DNA of 52,027 nucleotides, taken from Paenibacillus caui. Its GTDB lineage: Bacteria; Bacillota; Bacilli; Paenibacillales; Paenibacillaceae. The stretch lies in the NCBI RefSeq assembly GCF_019904135.1, contig NZ_JAIOGQ010000032.1, positions 1 to 52,027 on the forward strand. Reading direction: 5' to 3'. Below, piece by piece: positions 9,503 through 19,748 of this stretch; position 1 is the first letter of the stretch, and each line of letters starts with the position of its first letter. A program made the translations under genes and the position numbers. The notes beneath the pieces were generated by a model that did not search any database, had not been told where the DNA came from, and worked only from the letters and a program-made list of their open reading frames with translations.

Positions 9503-10015
9503 GTGAATTTCAAAGATTATATTCGCGTTATTCCGGACTTCCCGCAACCCGGAATCAGTTTTAAAGATATTACTACTTTATTGAACGACGGGACCCAATA
9601 CCGTGAGGCGATTGATGAATTGAAGCAGATGGTGTCGGCGCTGAATATCGATCTGATCGCAGGTCCGGAGGCGCGCGGCTTTGTTGTCGGCGCTCCGCTT
9701 GCGTATGCGCTTGGCGTCGGCTTTGTGCCGATCCGCAAAAAGGGCAAGCTTCCGTATGACACGATCGAAGTTTCGTACGATCTTGAGTATGGCAAGGACA
9801 CGCTGGCCATGCACAGCGATGCGGTTAAACCGGGACAGAACGTGCTGATCGCCGACGATCTGCTCGCTACAGGGGGAACCATCTCCACCTGCGTGGATCT
9901 GGTTCGCAAATTGGGCGGCAATGTCGTGGGCACTGCGTTCATGATCGAGCTGACTGATTTGAACGGCCGAAGCAAGCTGCCGGGCCTTGAAGTGTTTTCG
10001 CTGCTATCCTACTAG
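9503..10015 (+). CDS. apt: Adenine phosphoribosyltransferase
   Basis: Apt converts adenine and PRPP to AMP in purine salvage. The protein has 170 residues, the usual size. It contains an AGPEARGF stretch and the PRPP-binding [13 protein letters not shown] at 114-126. The GTG at 9503 follows AGGAGG, and the N-terminus ([17 protein letters not shown]) is family-like, so the in-frame upstream extension is rejected. The recJ-apt-relA order is conserved in Bacillus relatives, although relA here is separated from apt by a convergent permease gene. Confidence 0.96.
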   Translation: MNFKDYIRVIPDFPQPGISFKDITTLLNDGTQYREAIDELKQMVSALNIDLIAGPEARGFVVGAPLAYALGVGFVPIRKKGKLPYDTIEVSYDLEYGKDTLAMHSDAVKPGQNVLIADDLLATGGTISTCVDLVRKLGGNVVGTAFMIELTDLNGRSKLPGLEVFSLLSY

Positions 10016-10027
10016 TCTGAACATACC

Positions 10028-10067
10028 AAAAGCCGCCTGCCGGATGATCCGGTCAGGCGGCTTTTTT
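10028..10067 (+). terminator. Rho-independent terminator after apt
   Basis: AAAAGCCGCCTG pairs with CAGGCGGCTTTTTT around an inner CCGG/CCGG stem. It lies between the converging apt and permease genes and could serve both strands. Confidence 0.85.
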
Positions 10068-10097
10068 GCCGTCATGCGAATGGAATTTTAGAACATG

Positions 10098-11396
10098 TTA
10101 ATGAGCGGCTTCCTCCCGGTCGTTGGAGAGGCCCAGCACGTCGATCAGCTTGAAGAACAGGCTGAGGAGGATGCCTACAATTGTAGCCAGCGCCATACCT
10201 TTAAGCTCAACATGGCCTAGCGTCAATTTTGTGCCGCTGATGCCGATGACAAAGATAACCGTAACCAGAATCATATTTTTGGCTTTCGAGAAATCGACTT
10301 TCCGCTCCACGAATATCCGCAGGCCGGACGCGGCAATAACGCCGAACAACAGCAGGGAAACGCCGCCCATAACGGGTACCGGAATGTTGGCGATGACCGC
10401 GGAGAACTTCCCTAAGAACGACAGCAGAATGGCAAATATCGCCGCGCCCCCAATGACGTATATGGAATACACCCGGGTCAGCGCCATGACGCCAATATTT
10501 TCTCCATAGGTCGTATTGGGTGTAGAGCCTACAAATCCGGAGAACACGGTGGAAATCCCGTTACCCAGCAGAGAGCGGTGCAGGCCTGGATCTTTGGTCA
10601 AATCCTTGCCGACGATATTGCCGGTGACGAGCAAATGTCCGATATGCTCCACAATGACCACAAGAGCTACCGGGATGATCGTGATAATAACGGAGAGGTC
10701 CCAACTCGGAGTCGTCACCGTCGGGAACGAAAACCAATGGGCATCGGCAATGGCGGCGGTTTTGACCTCGCCCATGGCGAAAGCGAGCAAATAACCGGCG
10801 ATAATCCCGATCAGAATATGAATGATTTTCGGAAAACCGCGGAACAGAACTGCCCCGAGCACGGTTACTCCGAGCGTAACGGTCGAGAGGGTGATTTGCG
10901 TAACATTTGGCGTCCAGACTTTAGCCGGATCAGGATTAATCCAACCTGCCATGCCCGCAGCAACCGGTACGAGCTCCAAGCCGATAATCGCTACAATGGC
11001 GCCCATGGCGGCCGGCGGAAAAACAACGTCAATCCAGCCGGTCCCTGCATATTTTACAATTAAAGCGACAGCGATAAAGATAAGGCCCGTTATAATAAAA
11101 GCCCCCAGGGCAAGGGAATAGCCGTTCCCGGGATGAGCGGCGAGCACGACCTGAACCGGGGACAGAAAAGCGAAGCTCGAACCCAGATATGCCGGAATTT
11201 TACCTTTGCAGATCAGGATATAGAGCAGGGTTCCGATGCCGTTCATCAGGAGAATCATAGCCGGATCGACATGAAATAAATTCGGCACAAGCACCGTACT
11301 GCCGAACATCGCGAACAGATGCTGCAAACTGAGCATGGTGCCCTGTCCGAAAGGTATTTTTTCATTTACTTGAATTTCGCGCTGCTGCAAAAGCAA
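10098..11396 (-). CDS. uraA: Uracil permease (NCS2 family)
   Basis: This is a 432-residue NCS2 nucleobase:cation symporter with about 14 TM segments. The uracil-type signature is GSTPNTTYGENIGVMALT, and the TM8 loop VEHIGH supplies the substrate-binding Glu of UraA-like proteins. It imports uracil for UMP salvage. The TTG start at 11396 has AAGGAG 4-5 nt upstream. It is convergent with apt and divergent from relA. No PyrR-type leader or attenuator was recognised in the 255 bp upstream. Confidence 0.9.
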   Translation of the reverse strand: MLLQQREIQVNEKIPFGQGTMLSLQHLFAMFGSTVLVPNLFHVDPAMILLMNGIGTLLYILICKGKIPAYLGSSFAFLSPVQVVLAAHPGNGYSLALGAFIITGLIFIAVALIVKYAGTGWIDVVFPPAAMGAIVAIIGLELVPVAAGMAGWINPDPAKVWTPNVTQITLSTVTLGVTVLGAVLFRGFPKIIHILIGIIAGYLLAFAMGEVKTAAIADAHWFSFPTVTTPSWDLSVIITIIPVALVVIVEHIGHLLVTGNIVGKDLTKDPGLHRSLLGNGISTVFSGFVGSTPNTTYGENIGVMALTRVYSIYVIGGAAIFAILLSFLGKFSAVIANIPVPVMGGVSLLLFGVIAASGLRIFVERKVDFSKAKNMILVTVIFVIGISGTKLTLGHVELKGMALATIVGILLSLFFKLIDVLGLSNDREEAAH

Positions 11397-11441
11397 CTCA
11401 CTCCTTGTGTCATATTAACGTGGGCTGTGACCATCTTTACT

Positions 11442-11470
11442 AGATTAAATAGATTAAAGACAATTTTCAA
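11442..11470 (-). promoter_or_regulatory. Candidate promoter for the uracil permease
   Basis: On the minus strand TTGAAA (11470-11465) and TAATCT (11447-11442) are spaced 17 bp apart, 46 bp upstream of the permease start. Both boxes are imperfect. Confidence 0.45.
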
Positions 11471-11533
11471 CAGAAAAATATGAAAATATACGCGGAATGT
11501 TGCCGAATTGTGAAATCTGGTAAAGCGCTGGAG

Positions 11534-11562
11534 TTGACGGAAAACCCGGCAAGCGTCATAAT
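11534..11562 (+). promoter_or_regulatory. Sigma-A-type promoter for relA
   Basis: TTGACG (11534-11539) and CATAAT (11557-11562) are spaced exactly 17 bp, about 90 bp upstream of relA. Confidence 0.65.
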
Positions 11563-11651
11563 GATAAGAAATCAAATTCGGTGAAGTGCATTCTCATTAT
11601 GAGGAATCTGCGCGTTTCATTTAACAATAGAAGGGAAAGTATCGGTATTCA

Positions 11652-13832
11652 ATGGGTATACAGCGATTACTCGAAAAGGCGTCCGCCTATATCAAAGAAG
11701 CCGATTTGAACCGGATTCGCGAAGCTTACGAGTTCGCTGATCAGGCTCATCACGGTCAGATTCGGAAATCGGGAGAACCCTATATTCTTCATCCGCTGGC
11801 AGTTGCAGATATTGTCGTAAATATGGGCATGGATGTGTTGTCCGTTATTGCGGCGCTGCTTCATGACGTGGTGGAGGATACGACGGTTTCGCTCCAGGAG
11901 ATCAATGATAAATTCGGCAGAGACTGTGCGATGCTTGTCGACGGGCTCACCAAATTGGAACGAATCCGTTTTCAGTCCAAGGAAGAGCAGCAGAACGAAA
12001 ATTACCGCAAAATGTTCATCGCGATGGCCCAGGACATCCGCGTTATTGTGATCAAGCTTGCCGACCGGCTGCACAACATGCGGACACTCAAGTATCAGTC
12101 CGAAGAAAGCCAGCGCCGCATTGCTTACGAAACATTGGAAATCTTTTGCCCCATCGCGCACCGTCTCGGTATTTCCGCAATCAAATGGGAAATGGAAGAC
12201 ATTGCGCTTCGTTATTTGAATCCTCAGCAATATTACCGTATTGCCAATTTGATGCACAAAAAGCGGGCGGAACGGGAGGAGTTCGTCGACAACGTCATTT
12301 CCCGAATATCCGAGAAGCTTGAAGAAATGGGGATGGATGCCGATTTGTCCGGCCGTCCCAAACATATATACAGCATCTATAAGAAGATGACGACCAAAAA
12401 CAAGCAGTTCAATGAGATTTATGACCTGTTTGCCATCCGTGTTATCGTTGACAATATTAAGGATTGCTACGCCACGCTGGGCATTATTCATACCCTGTGG
12501 AAACCGATGCCGGGGCGGTTCAAGGACTACATCGCCATGCCGAAGGAGAACATGTACCAGTCCTTGCATACGACTGTTGTTGGACCCAACGGCGAGCCGA
12601 CCGAGGTTCAAATCCGGACCTGGGAAATGCATAAAACAGCGGAATACGGGATAGCCGCGCACTGGGCTTATAAAGAAGGCGGCGGGGATACGACCGGTCC
12701 GGAAAGCAAAATGCCGTTCTTTAAAGAAATCCTTGAGCTTCAGCATGAAGCGCAGGATGCTTCGGAATTCGTGGAATCCCTCAAGATGGATTTCTTCTCA
12801 GATCTCGTTTTTGTGTTCACTCCTAAGGGCGAGGTCATTGAGCTTCCTATGGGTTCGGTTCCCCTTGACTTCTCCTACCGAATCCATACCGAGGTAGGCA
12901 ACCGCACCATTGGAGCCAAGGTGAACGGACGAATCGTTCCCCTTGACCATAAGCTCAAAAACGGGGACATTGTTGAAATTCTCACCTCCAAGCATTCCTA
13001 TGGACCGAGCCAGGATTGGCTGAAGATCGCACAATCTTCGCATGCCAGAAGCAAGATCAAGCAATGGTTCAAGAAAGAAAAACGGGAAGAGAATATTGAA
13101 AAAGGCCGGGATGCGATTGAGCGGGAACTCAAACGGGCCGGCGTCGATCCATCCCAGTGGATGACGGACGAGAAGCTGCTGGATGCGGCCCGTAAATTTA
13201 CGTTTAACGATATCGAGGATATGTTCTCGGCAATCGGTTTCGGCGGACTGACCGCAGCCCAGGTCTGTACTAAGCTGACGGAGAAGCTTCGCAAGGAACA
13301 GGAAGAAGCCGGCCAGATCGAGCTTTCTACCGAAGTGAAAGAAGTCAAGGCTCTTCCGGATGAGAAGAAGCACCGACCAACCAACGGCGTCAGAGTCAAG
13401 GGAGTCGACAATCTGCTGGTCCGTTTTGCAAGATGCTGCAATCCGGTGCCCGGTGACGACATTATTGGCTACATTACACGCGGCCGCGGTGTATCCGTTC
13501 ACAGGAGCGACTGTCCCAACATTCCGACAGGGGATGACGGGGAGGAAGCAGCCCGTGTAATTGATGTGGAATGGGAAGAAGCGGTGGAAGCAAACTACAG
13601 TGTCGACATCGAAATTACGGGGCACGACCGCCGCGGTCTGCTGAACGAGGTGCTTCAGGCCGTTTCGGAGAGCAAAACCAATATTTCCGCGGTGTCCGGC
13701 CGTTCCGACAAGAACAAGATGGCCATGATCCATATGACGATTTTAATTCGAAACATCGATCATTTGCAGTCGGTCGTAGAGAAAATCAAACAGGTCAAGG
13801 ATGTATATTCGGTACATCGGATTATGCAGTAA
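11652..13832 (+). CDS. relA: Bifunctional (p)ppGpp synthetase/hydrolase Rel
   Basis: Rel makes and degrades (p)ppGpp, the stringent-response alarmone. The 726-residue protein has the full domain order: HD hydrolase (H47, HD at 71-72, ED at 75-76), synthetase (GRPKHIYSIYKKM, then YDLFAIRVIV and the CYATLGIIH core), TGS at roughly 385-445, a zinc-finger/helical region with RCCNPVPGDDI, and a C-terminal ACT/RRM domain. An intact HD motif indicates a bifunctional Rel, not a synthetase-only RelA. It is highly similar to the B. subtilis protein throughout. The RBS (GAAGGGAAAG) is somewhat far from the ATG. dtd follows 37 bp downstream, as in B. subtilis. Confidence 0.97.
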   Translation: MGIQRLLEKASAYIKEADLNRIREAYEFADQAHHGQIRKSGEPYILHPLAVADIVVNMGMDVLSVIAALLHDVVEDTTVSLQEINDKFGRDCAMLVDGLTKLERIRFQSKEEQQNENYRKMFIAMAQDIRVIVIKLADRLHNMRTLKYQSEESQRRIAYETLEIFCPIAHRLGISAIKWEMEDIALRYLNPQQYYRIANLMHKKRAEREEFVDNVISRISEKLEEMGMDADLSGRPKHIYSIYKKMTTKNKQFNEIYDLFAIRVIVDNIKDCYATLGIIHTLWKPMPGRFKDYIAMPKENMYQSLHTTVVGPNGEPTEVQIRTWEMHKTAEYGIAAHWAYKEGGGDTTGPESKMPFFKEILELQHEAQDASEFVESLKMDFFSDLVFVFTPKGEVIELPMGSVPLDFSYRIHTEVGNRTIGAKVNGRIVPLDHKLKNGDIVEILTSKHSYGPSQDWLKIAQSSHARSKIKQWFKKEKREENIEKGRDAIERELKRAGVDPSQWMTDEKLLDAARKFTFNDIEDMFSAIGFGGLTAAQVCTKLTEKLRKEQEEAGQIELSTEVKEVKALPDEKKHRPTNGVRVKGVDNLLVRFARCCNPVPGDDIIGYITRGRGVSVHRSDCPNIPTGDDGEEAARVIDVEWEEAVEANYSVDIEITGHDRRGLLNEVLQAVSESKTNISAVSGRSDKNKMAMIHMTILIRNIDHLQSVVEKIKQVKDVYSVHRIMQ

Positions 13833-13869
13833 TAAGGCAGTGTAAAGAAACAAGGAGATTTGGAAAACG

Positions 13870-14316
13870 ATGCGGGTTTTGGTACAGCGCTGCAAGAGAG
13901 CGCAGGTCACGGTTGACGGCTCGGTTGTGGGCCGGATTGATGCCGGACTGCTGCTGCTTGTTGGCATTACGCATGAAGATCAGGAGTCCGATGCCGTCTA
14001 TTTGGCGGATAAAATCGCTGGCCTCCGGATCTTTAACGATGAAGAAGGTAAAATGAACAACAGCATTCTGGATACAGGCGGCAGCATATTGTCGGTCTCC
14101 CAGTTTACGCTTTACGGCGACACGCGCAAAGGGAAGCGCCCCAGCTACAGCTCGGCGGCCCGTCCAGACATTGCCAGTCCGCTATATAACCGGTTTAATG
14201 AGCTCCTTGAAGCCAAAGGTCTCAAGGTGGAAACCGGTATTTTTGGCGCGGAAATGGACGTTGAGCTTGTGAATTGGGGGCCGGTTACGTTATGGGTGGA
14301 AAGCCCGCAGAAATAA
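13870..14316 (+). CDS. dtd: D-aminoacyl-tRNA deacylase
   Basis: Dtd hydrolyses D-amino acids (and Gly) mischarged on tRNA. The 148-residue length is typical. The two active-site motifs are present: SQFTLYGD and, near the C-terminus, NWGPVTL, which provides the Gly-cisPro pair (NxGPVT); many homologues have Asp where this one has Trp. AAGGAG lies about 13 nt before the ATG. It probably shares the relA transcript. Confidence 0.95.
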   Translation: MRVLVQRCKRAQVTVDGSVVGRIDAGLLLLVGITHEDQESDAVYLADKIAGLRIFNDEEGKMNNSILDTGGSILSVSQFTLYGDTRKGKRPSYSSAARPDIASPLYNRFNELLEAKGLKVETGIFGAEMDVELVNWGPVTLWVESPQK

Positions 14317-14437
14317 AACCCATAGTAAGAGGCGTATTCGGCTTCGGCGCGCAGGCTTTCCTTCCGCTCGCTTTCGCATAGAGATTTAAGGTTCCGGGCA
14401 TCTTGATAAGGATGAACTTGAAAAGGGGTTCTTCTCA

Positions 14438-14605
14438 TTGCGACAGCCGGACAAACATCTTTCGTGCAGGGCAGCAGCGCTGTATTTCCCGGGACATCAC
14501 CGGGAAGCAGCCGGACTCGGCCGCATGGCAGAGGAAAATCGTTTTGCGCTTGAAGCCTGCAAACCGCATATCTCGGCTTCAGGCCAAAACGGCAGATTGA
14601 CCTGA
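14438..14605 (+). CDS. Possible small protein (55 aa), unrecognised
   Basis: In the 429-bp gap after dtd, a TTG at 14438 follows AAAAGGGG by about 9 nt and opens a 55-codon frame that ends shortly before a good terminator. The product starts LRQPDKHLSCRAAALYF and has a MAEENRFALEACKPHIS segment, with two Cys and several His residues. I recognise no family. The RBS and terminator placement argue for translation, while the odd composition and TTG start argue against. An overlapping frame (14403-14600) is an alternative with a poorer RBS. Confidence 0.3.
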   Translation: MRQPDKHLSCRAAALYFPGHHREAAGLGRMAEENRFALEACKPHISASGQNGRLT

Positions 14606-14611
14606 CCAACG

Positions 14612-14646
14612 AGAAGCATCCTGACCGGGATGCTTCTTTGTTTTGT
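14612..14646 (+). terminator. Rho-independent terminator
   Basis: AGAAGCATCC pairs with GGGATGCTTCT around a short loop, followed by TTGTTTTGTT. It ends whatever is transcribed from the 14317-14605 interval, possibly the relA-dtd transcript. Confidence 0.7.
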
Positions 14647-14745
14647 TATCAGCCTTGAAAAGAGGCAGGCATTTCCTTGAGCCGTTGTTAAACGGTGGCG
14701 GGAAGGCCGGTTTTGCCAAAATTGGATCGGAAAGGAGAGATGGAC

Positions 14746-15216
14746 ATGTCCAGGCATATTCAAGCCTATTTCAGGACAGAGGATGACGCTGAAGGGGCCA
14801 AGATAAGGCTGGCTGCTTATCCTTTGGAACATTTGGAGGCAGGCCGTCTGGAAGAAGGGATGGGCAGGAACCGGAATATTTTGATCCCGATCCTTCCTTT
14901 CGGCACAATTACCGGAATGTACGCGGGAGGCGTTTCAACTCTCGGAAGTATTCCCGCGGTGTTTGCGGCGCACAGTACGGCTTCTGTGGCTGACGCAGGA
15001 GAAACCGGGGCGCAGCGGGACATCCGTGAGGATCGTCCGGAGGATGACAATGATACATGGGGGACGGTTCCTCTTGCCCAGGATACGTTTGGCGGCGACG
15101 GCAGCGGCTACGAGGATCTGAAATACGTGCTCAGCGCCAAAGTGAAGGACGTGCATTTTGAGGAAGTTGTAAATAAGCTGCGTTCCGAAGGAGCCTTCGT
15201 GGAAATTCTTGATTAA
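14746..15216 (+). CDS. Unrecognised 156-residue protein with split alpha/beta halves
   Basis: I do not recognise this family. From the ATG at 14746 (AAAGGAG 8 nt upstream) the protein has an N-terminal alpha/beta half (RHIQAYFRTEDDAEGAKI), a hydrophobic Gly-rich middle (ILIPILPFGTITGMYAGG) that could insert in or pack against a membrane, an acidic disordered stretch (EDRPEDDNDTWG), and a C-terminal alpha/beta half (KYVLSAKVKDVHFEEVVNKL). The outer halves resemble two parts of a small ferredoxin-like fold of the kind found in some stress proteins; that is an inference. A separate terminator follows at 15323. Confidence 0.8.
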   Translation: MSRHIQAYFRTEDDAEGAKIRLAAYPLEHLEAGRLEEGMGRNRNILIPILPFGTITGMYAGGVSTLGSIPAVFAAHSTASVADAGETGAQRDIREDRPEDDNDTWGTVPLAQDTFGGDGSGYEDLKYVLSAKVKDVHFEEVVNKLRSEGAFVEILD

Positions 15217-15322
15217 TAAGCGTTTTCTTTCGTGTAATACAAATGTAATATAAAAGCCGTCTTGTTGTAATCTAGCCGGTTTATAATACACACATGACCC
15301 CCTTTTTTAATATATGATGATG

Positions 15323-15350
15323 AACCTGCTATCATTAAGCAGGTTTTTTT
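15323..15350 (+). terminator. Rho-independent terminator
   Basis: AACCTGCT pairs with AGCAGGTT over a nearly perfect stem and is followed by TTTTTT. It separates the preceding gene from the T-box leader. Confidence 0.85.
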
Positions 15351-15362
15351 CTTGTTCAGTTC

Positions 15363-15391
15363 TTGACTTTGGCACTACAGTTCCTTAAAAT
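15363..15391 (+). promoter_or_regulatory. Sigma-A-type promoter of the hisS T-box transcript
   Basis: TTGACT (15363-15368) and TAAAAT (15386-15391) are spaced 17 bp apart. Transcription would start near 15398, at the beginning of the T-box leader. Confidence 0.65.
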
Positions 15392-15397
15392 CTAACA

Positions 15398-15735
15398 GTA
15401 ACAGTAATATTGAATATGTCGAATTTCGACGAAGGGACAAAGTAATTCAACCCCACATCCACAGAGAGGAATTCCGGATTCCGTGATGGCATTAGGCCAC
15501 AGGGAGAACAGGCTGCAAGAATTCCGTTGATGATTGAGTGAAAGACCTCCTGGAGAACCTGCGGCGAACCTATTTAAGTAGCCGTATGGCGTAGGGCGGG
15601 CGTTAACCGCGTAGAGCGATCGGTCCTTGGATGTTTCGGCCAATCGGAATGTGGGTGGTACCACGGGTGACTGAAATGATAACGGTCCCTCGTCCCTGTT
15701 GTGAGAAGCGACAGAGACGGGGGGCTTTTTATTTT
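15398..15735 (+). promoter_or_regulatory. T-box leader of hisS-aspS-tcdA, probable Asp specifier
   Basis: The roughly 340-nt leader ends with the T-box motif GTGGGTGGTACCACG (15651-15665) and a terminator made of CCGTC/GACGG-type arms followed by CTTTTTATTTT. A CAGAGAG bulge motif near 15460 marks stem I. By analogy with the alaS leader in this window, the specifier follows a TGAAA-type loop: GTGAAA-GAC, with GAC (Asp) at 15544-15546. Uncharged tRNA would stabilise the antiterminator and permit hisS-aspS expression. The UGGU bulge would pair with an Asp tRNA discriminator G only by wobble, so the specifier call is moderate while the T-box call is strong. Confidence 0.9.
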
Positions 15736-15754
15736 ATGACTGGAGGATAGGAAA

Positions 15755-17005
15755 ATGGCTTTTCAAAAACCAACAGGCACACAGGATTTGCTGCCGGGCA
15801 CGGTGGAGAAATGGCAGTTTGTCGAAGAGAAAGCGCGGGATTTGTGCCGCCGGTTCAACTACCGTGAAATCCGGACGCCGATTTTTGAACAGACCGCATT
15901 GTTTGAACGCGGTGTCGGCGAGACAACCGATATTGTCGAGAAGGAAATGTATACGTTTGAGGATAAGGGCGGCCGCAGCATGACCCTCCGTCCGGAAGGA
16001 ACCGCCGGTGTCGTTCGATCCTATGTGGAGAACAAGCTGTACGGGGAGCCGGATATCACCAAGCTGTACTACATAGGCCCGATGTTCCGTTATGAGCGTC
16101 CGCAGGCGGGACGCCAGCGCCAGTTCCATCAATTCGGGATTGAGGCCTTTGGAGGGGTGGATCCTGCGCTGGATGCGGAGGTGATTTCCCTGGGATATCA
16201 GTTCTGCATTGAGCTTGGACTAAAGGGAGTCAAGGTGGAAATCAACTCCGTGGGCAATCCGGCCGTTCGGGCGGCATACCGGGAGAAGCTGCTCGAGTTC
16301 CTTCTGCCTATGAAGGATTCGCTGTGCAAGGACTGCCAGTCACGCATACACCGGAACCCGATGCGTGTGCTCGATTGCAAGATCGACCAGGAGAAGTTCG
16401 TGAACGCCCCGTCCATTCTGGACAGTCTGGATGAAGAATGCAGCACTCATTTTGAACAGGTTAAAGCTTACCTGACCGAAATGGACGTCGATTTTACCGT
16501 CAATCACCGCCTTGTCCGCGGCCTGGATTACTACACGCATACGGCATTTGAATACAAGGCCCAGGGCATTGGAGCGATCGATACGGTAGGGGGAGGCGGC
16601 AGGTACAACGGCCTTGTGGCCGAAGTGGGCGGACCGGACCAGCCCGGGATCGGACTTGGGATCGGACTTGAGCGTATCCAGCTTATTTTGGAAAATCAGG
16701 AGATCGAAGTTCCGTCCTTCAAGCCGCTTGACGTTTATCTAATTGCGCTTGGCGAGTCCGCTGAGCAAGAGATCACGAAGCAGCTGTTCAGGCTCCGCCA
16801 GGCGGGCTTTTCCGCCGAACGGGACTATCTGGGCCGGAAGATGAAAGCCCAAATGAAATCGGCTGACCGGATGCAGGCTCGCTATACCGCCATCCTTGGC
16901 GATGATGAGCTGTCCCGCGGGGAAATTGCCCTGAAGTCGATGGAAAACGGCGAGCAGCGGACGGTCAAGCTACTTGAGCTTGTGAATGTTTTGAGCAAAG
17001 AATAA
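15755..17005 (+). CDS. hisS: Histidyl-tRNA synthetase
   Basis: HisS is a class II aminoacyl-tRNA synthetase of 416 residues that charges tRNA-His. Motif 2 reads [16 protein letters not shown] at 111-126, and the histidine-specific [15 protein letters not shown] follows near residue 255. The C-terminal anticodon-binding domain starts around residue 325. The ATG follows GGAGG. It is 19 bp downstream of the T-box terminator and 34 bp upstream of aspS, so the leader controls both. Confidence 0.97.
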   Translation: MAFQKPTGTQDLLPGTVEKWQFVEEKARDLCRRFNYREIRTPIFEQTALFERGVGETTDIVEKEMYTFEDKGGRSMTLRPEGTAGVVRSYVENKLYGEPDITKLYYIGPMFRYERPQAGRQRQFHQFGIEAFGGVDPALDAEVISLGYQFCIELGLKGVKVEINSVGNPAVRAAYREKLLEFLLPMKDSLCKDCQSRIHRNPMRVLDCKIDQEKFVNAPSILDSLDEECSTHFEQVKAYLTEMDVDFTVNHRLVRGLDYYTHTAFEYKAQGIGAIDTVGGGGRYNGLVAEVGGPDQPGIGLGIGLERIQLILENQEIEVPSFKPLDVYLIALGESAEQEITKQLFRLRQAGFSAERDYLGRKMKAQMKSADRMQARYTAILGDDELSRGEIALKSMENGEQRTVKLLELVNVLSKE

Positions 17006-17039
17006 ATCACCATTATCATATCAAAGGAGAGTTAACAAT

Positions 17040-18821
<1,782 letters not shown>

Positions 18822-18854
18822 GTGGTCCGGCAATAAGGAGGAAGAACAACCGAT

Positions 18855-19604
18855 ATGCTCAACCAGTTTTCAAGAACGGAGCTCGCCATTGGCGCGGAAG
18901 GCATTGAGGTATTGAAGAACAGCACCGTGGCCGTGCTCGGCATCGGCGGCGTAGGCTCGATGGCCGTGGAGGCTTTGGCCCGAACCGGCATCGGACGCAT
19001 TATCCTGATCGACAAGGATGTTGTCGATATTACGAATATCAACCGCCAGATTCACGCGCTGACGACCACAATCGGGCAAAAGAAGGCCGATCTGATGTGC
19101 GACCGGGTCAAGCTGATCAATCCGGAGTGCGAGGCCATTGCGCTGAATATGTTTTACACGGAGGAAACGTATGAGCGGCTGTTCGAGTACAAGCTCGATT
19201 ATGTGCTGGACGCTTCGGATACGATCTCTTACAAAATACATCTGATCAAGGAATGCCTGAAGCGGAACATTCCGCTTCTCTCCAGTATGGGCGCTGCGAA
19301 CCGGATGGATCCAACCAAATTTCAGGTCGCGGATATTTCCAAAACACATATGGACCCGATGGCCCGCGTGATCCGCAACAAGCTGCGGCAGGAAGGCATC
19401 AAAAAGGGCGTCAAGGTCGTTTTCTCCACCGAGCAGCCCGTCAAGCCGCGCCAGGAGGTTACGGAGAAGATTGTGCCCGAGAATGCGCCGTCGATCCGGA
19501 AAGCCAAGCAGCCGCCGGCGAGCAACTCCTTTGTACCGCCGACCGTGGGCCTGATTATGGTCAGCGTCGCGGTGCGGGAGCTGCTGGCAGCGGGGAAACG
19601 TTAA
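18855..19604 (+). CDS. tcdA: tRNA threonylcarbamoyladenosine dehydratase
   Basis: This 249-residue E1-like (ThiF/MoeB/HesA) protein carries the nucleotide-binding GIGGVG at 29-34, DKDVVDITNINRQ and DASDTISYK. TcdA uses ATP to convert t6A at position 37 of ANN-decoding tRNAs to the cyclic form. The placement after aspS matches B. subtilis yrvM. The ATG follows AAGGAGG. The C-terminal VPPTVGLIMVSVAV segment is family-typical. It is the last gene of the T-box operon. Confidence 0.93.
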   Translation: MLNQFSRTELAIGAEGIEVLKNSTVAVLGIGGVGSMAVEALARTGIGRIILIDKDVVDITNINRQIHALTTTIGQKKADLMCDRVKLINPECEAIALNMFYTEETYERLFEYKLDYVLDASDTISYKIHLIKECLKRNIPLLSSMGAANRMDPTKFQVADISKTHMDPMARVIRNKLRQEGIKKGVKVVFSTEQPVKPRQEVTEKIVPENAPSIRKAKQPPASNSFVPPTVGLIMVSVAVRELLAAGKR

Positions 19605-19677
19605 TGAGCCCCCGGGAATAATTCCATTAACCGGCAATCGGTTTTGAGGTGTGTGAATTGCTTCCAGGCGTGCAAGC

Positions 19678-19714
19678 AAAAGGTGTGCTGCATTTAGGCG
19701 GCACACCTTTTTTT
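19678..19714 (+). terminator. Rho-independent terminator after tcdA
   Basis: AAAAGGTGTGC pairs with GCACACCTTTT and is followed by a T-run. It ends the hisS-aspS-tcdA transcript and faces the convergent acyltransferase gene. Confidence 0.85.
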
Positions 19715-19748
19715 GCTTTGGACCGGGCCGCAGCTTGTGTACCTAACA

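Noticed and set aside
15240..15350. Possible short RNA from a TATAAT near 15281 to the terminator at 15350
   Set aside because: No acceptable -35 box at the right spacing was found, and the product would be only about 55 nt.
19605..19677. Possible 6S RNA near aspS-tcdA
   Set aside because: 6S RNA genes lie in this neighbourhood in Bacillus, but the gap is short and shows no long bulged hairpin, only the tcdA terminator.
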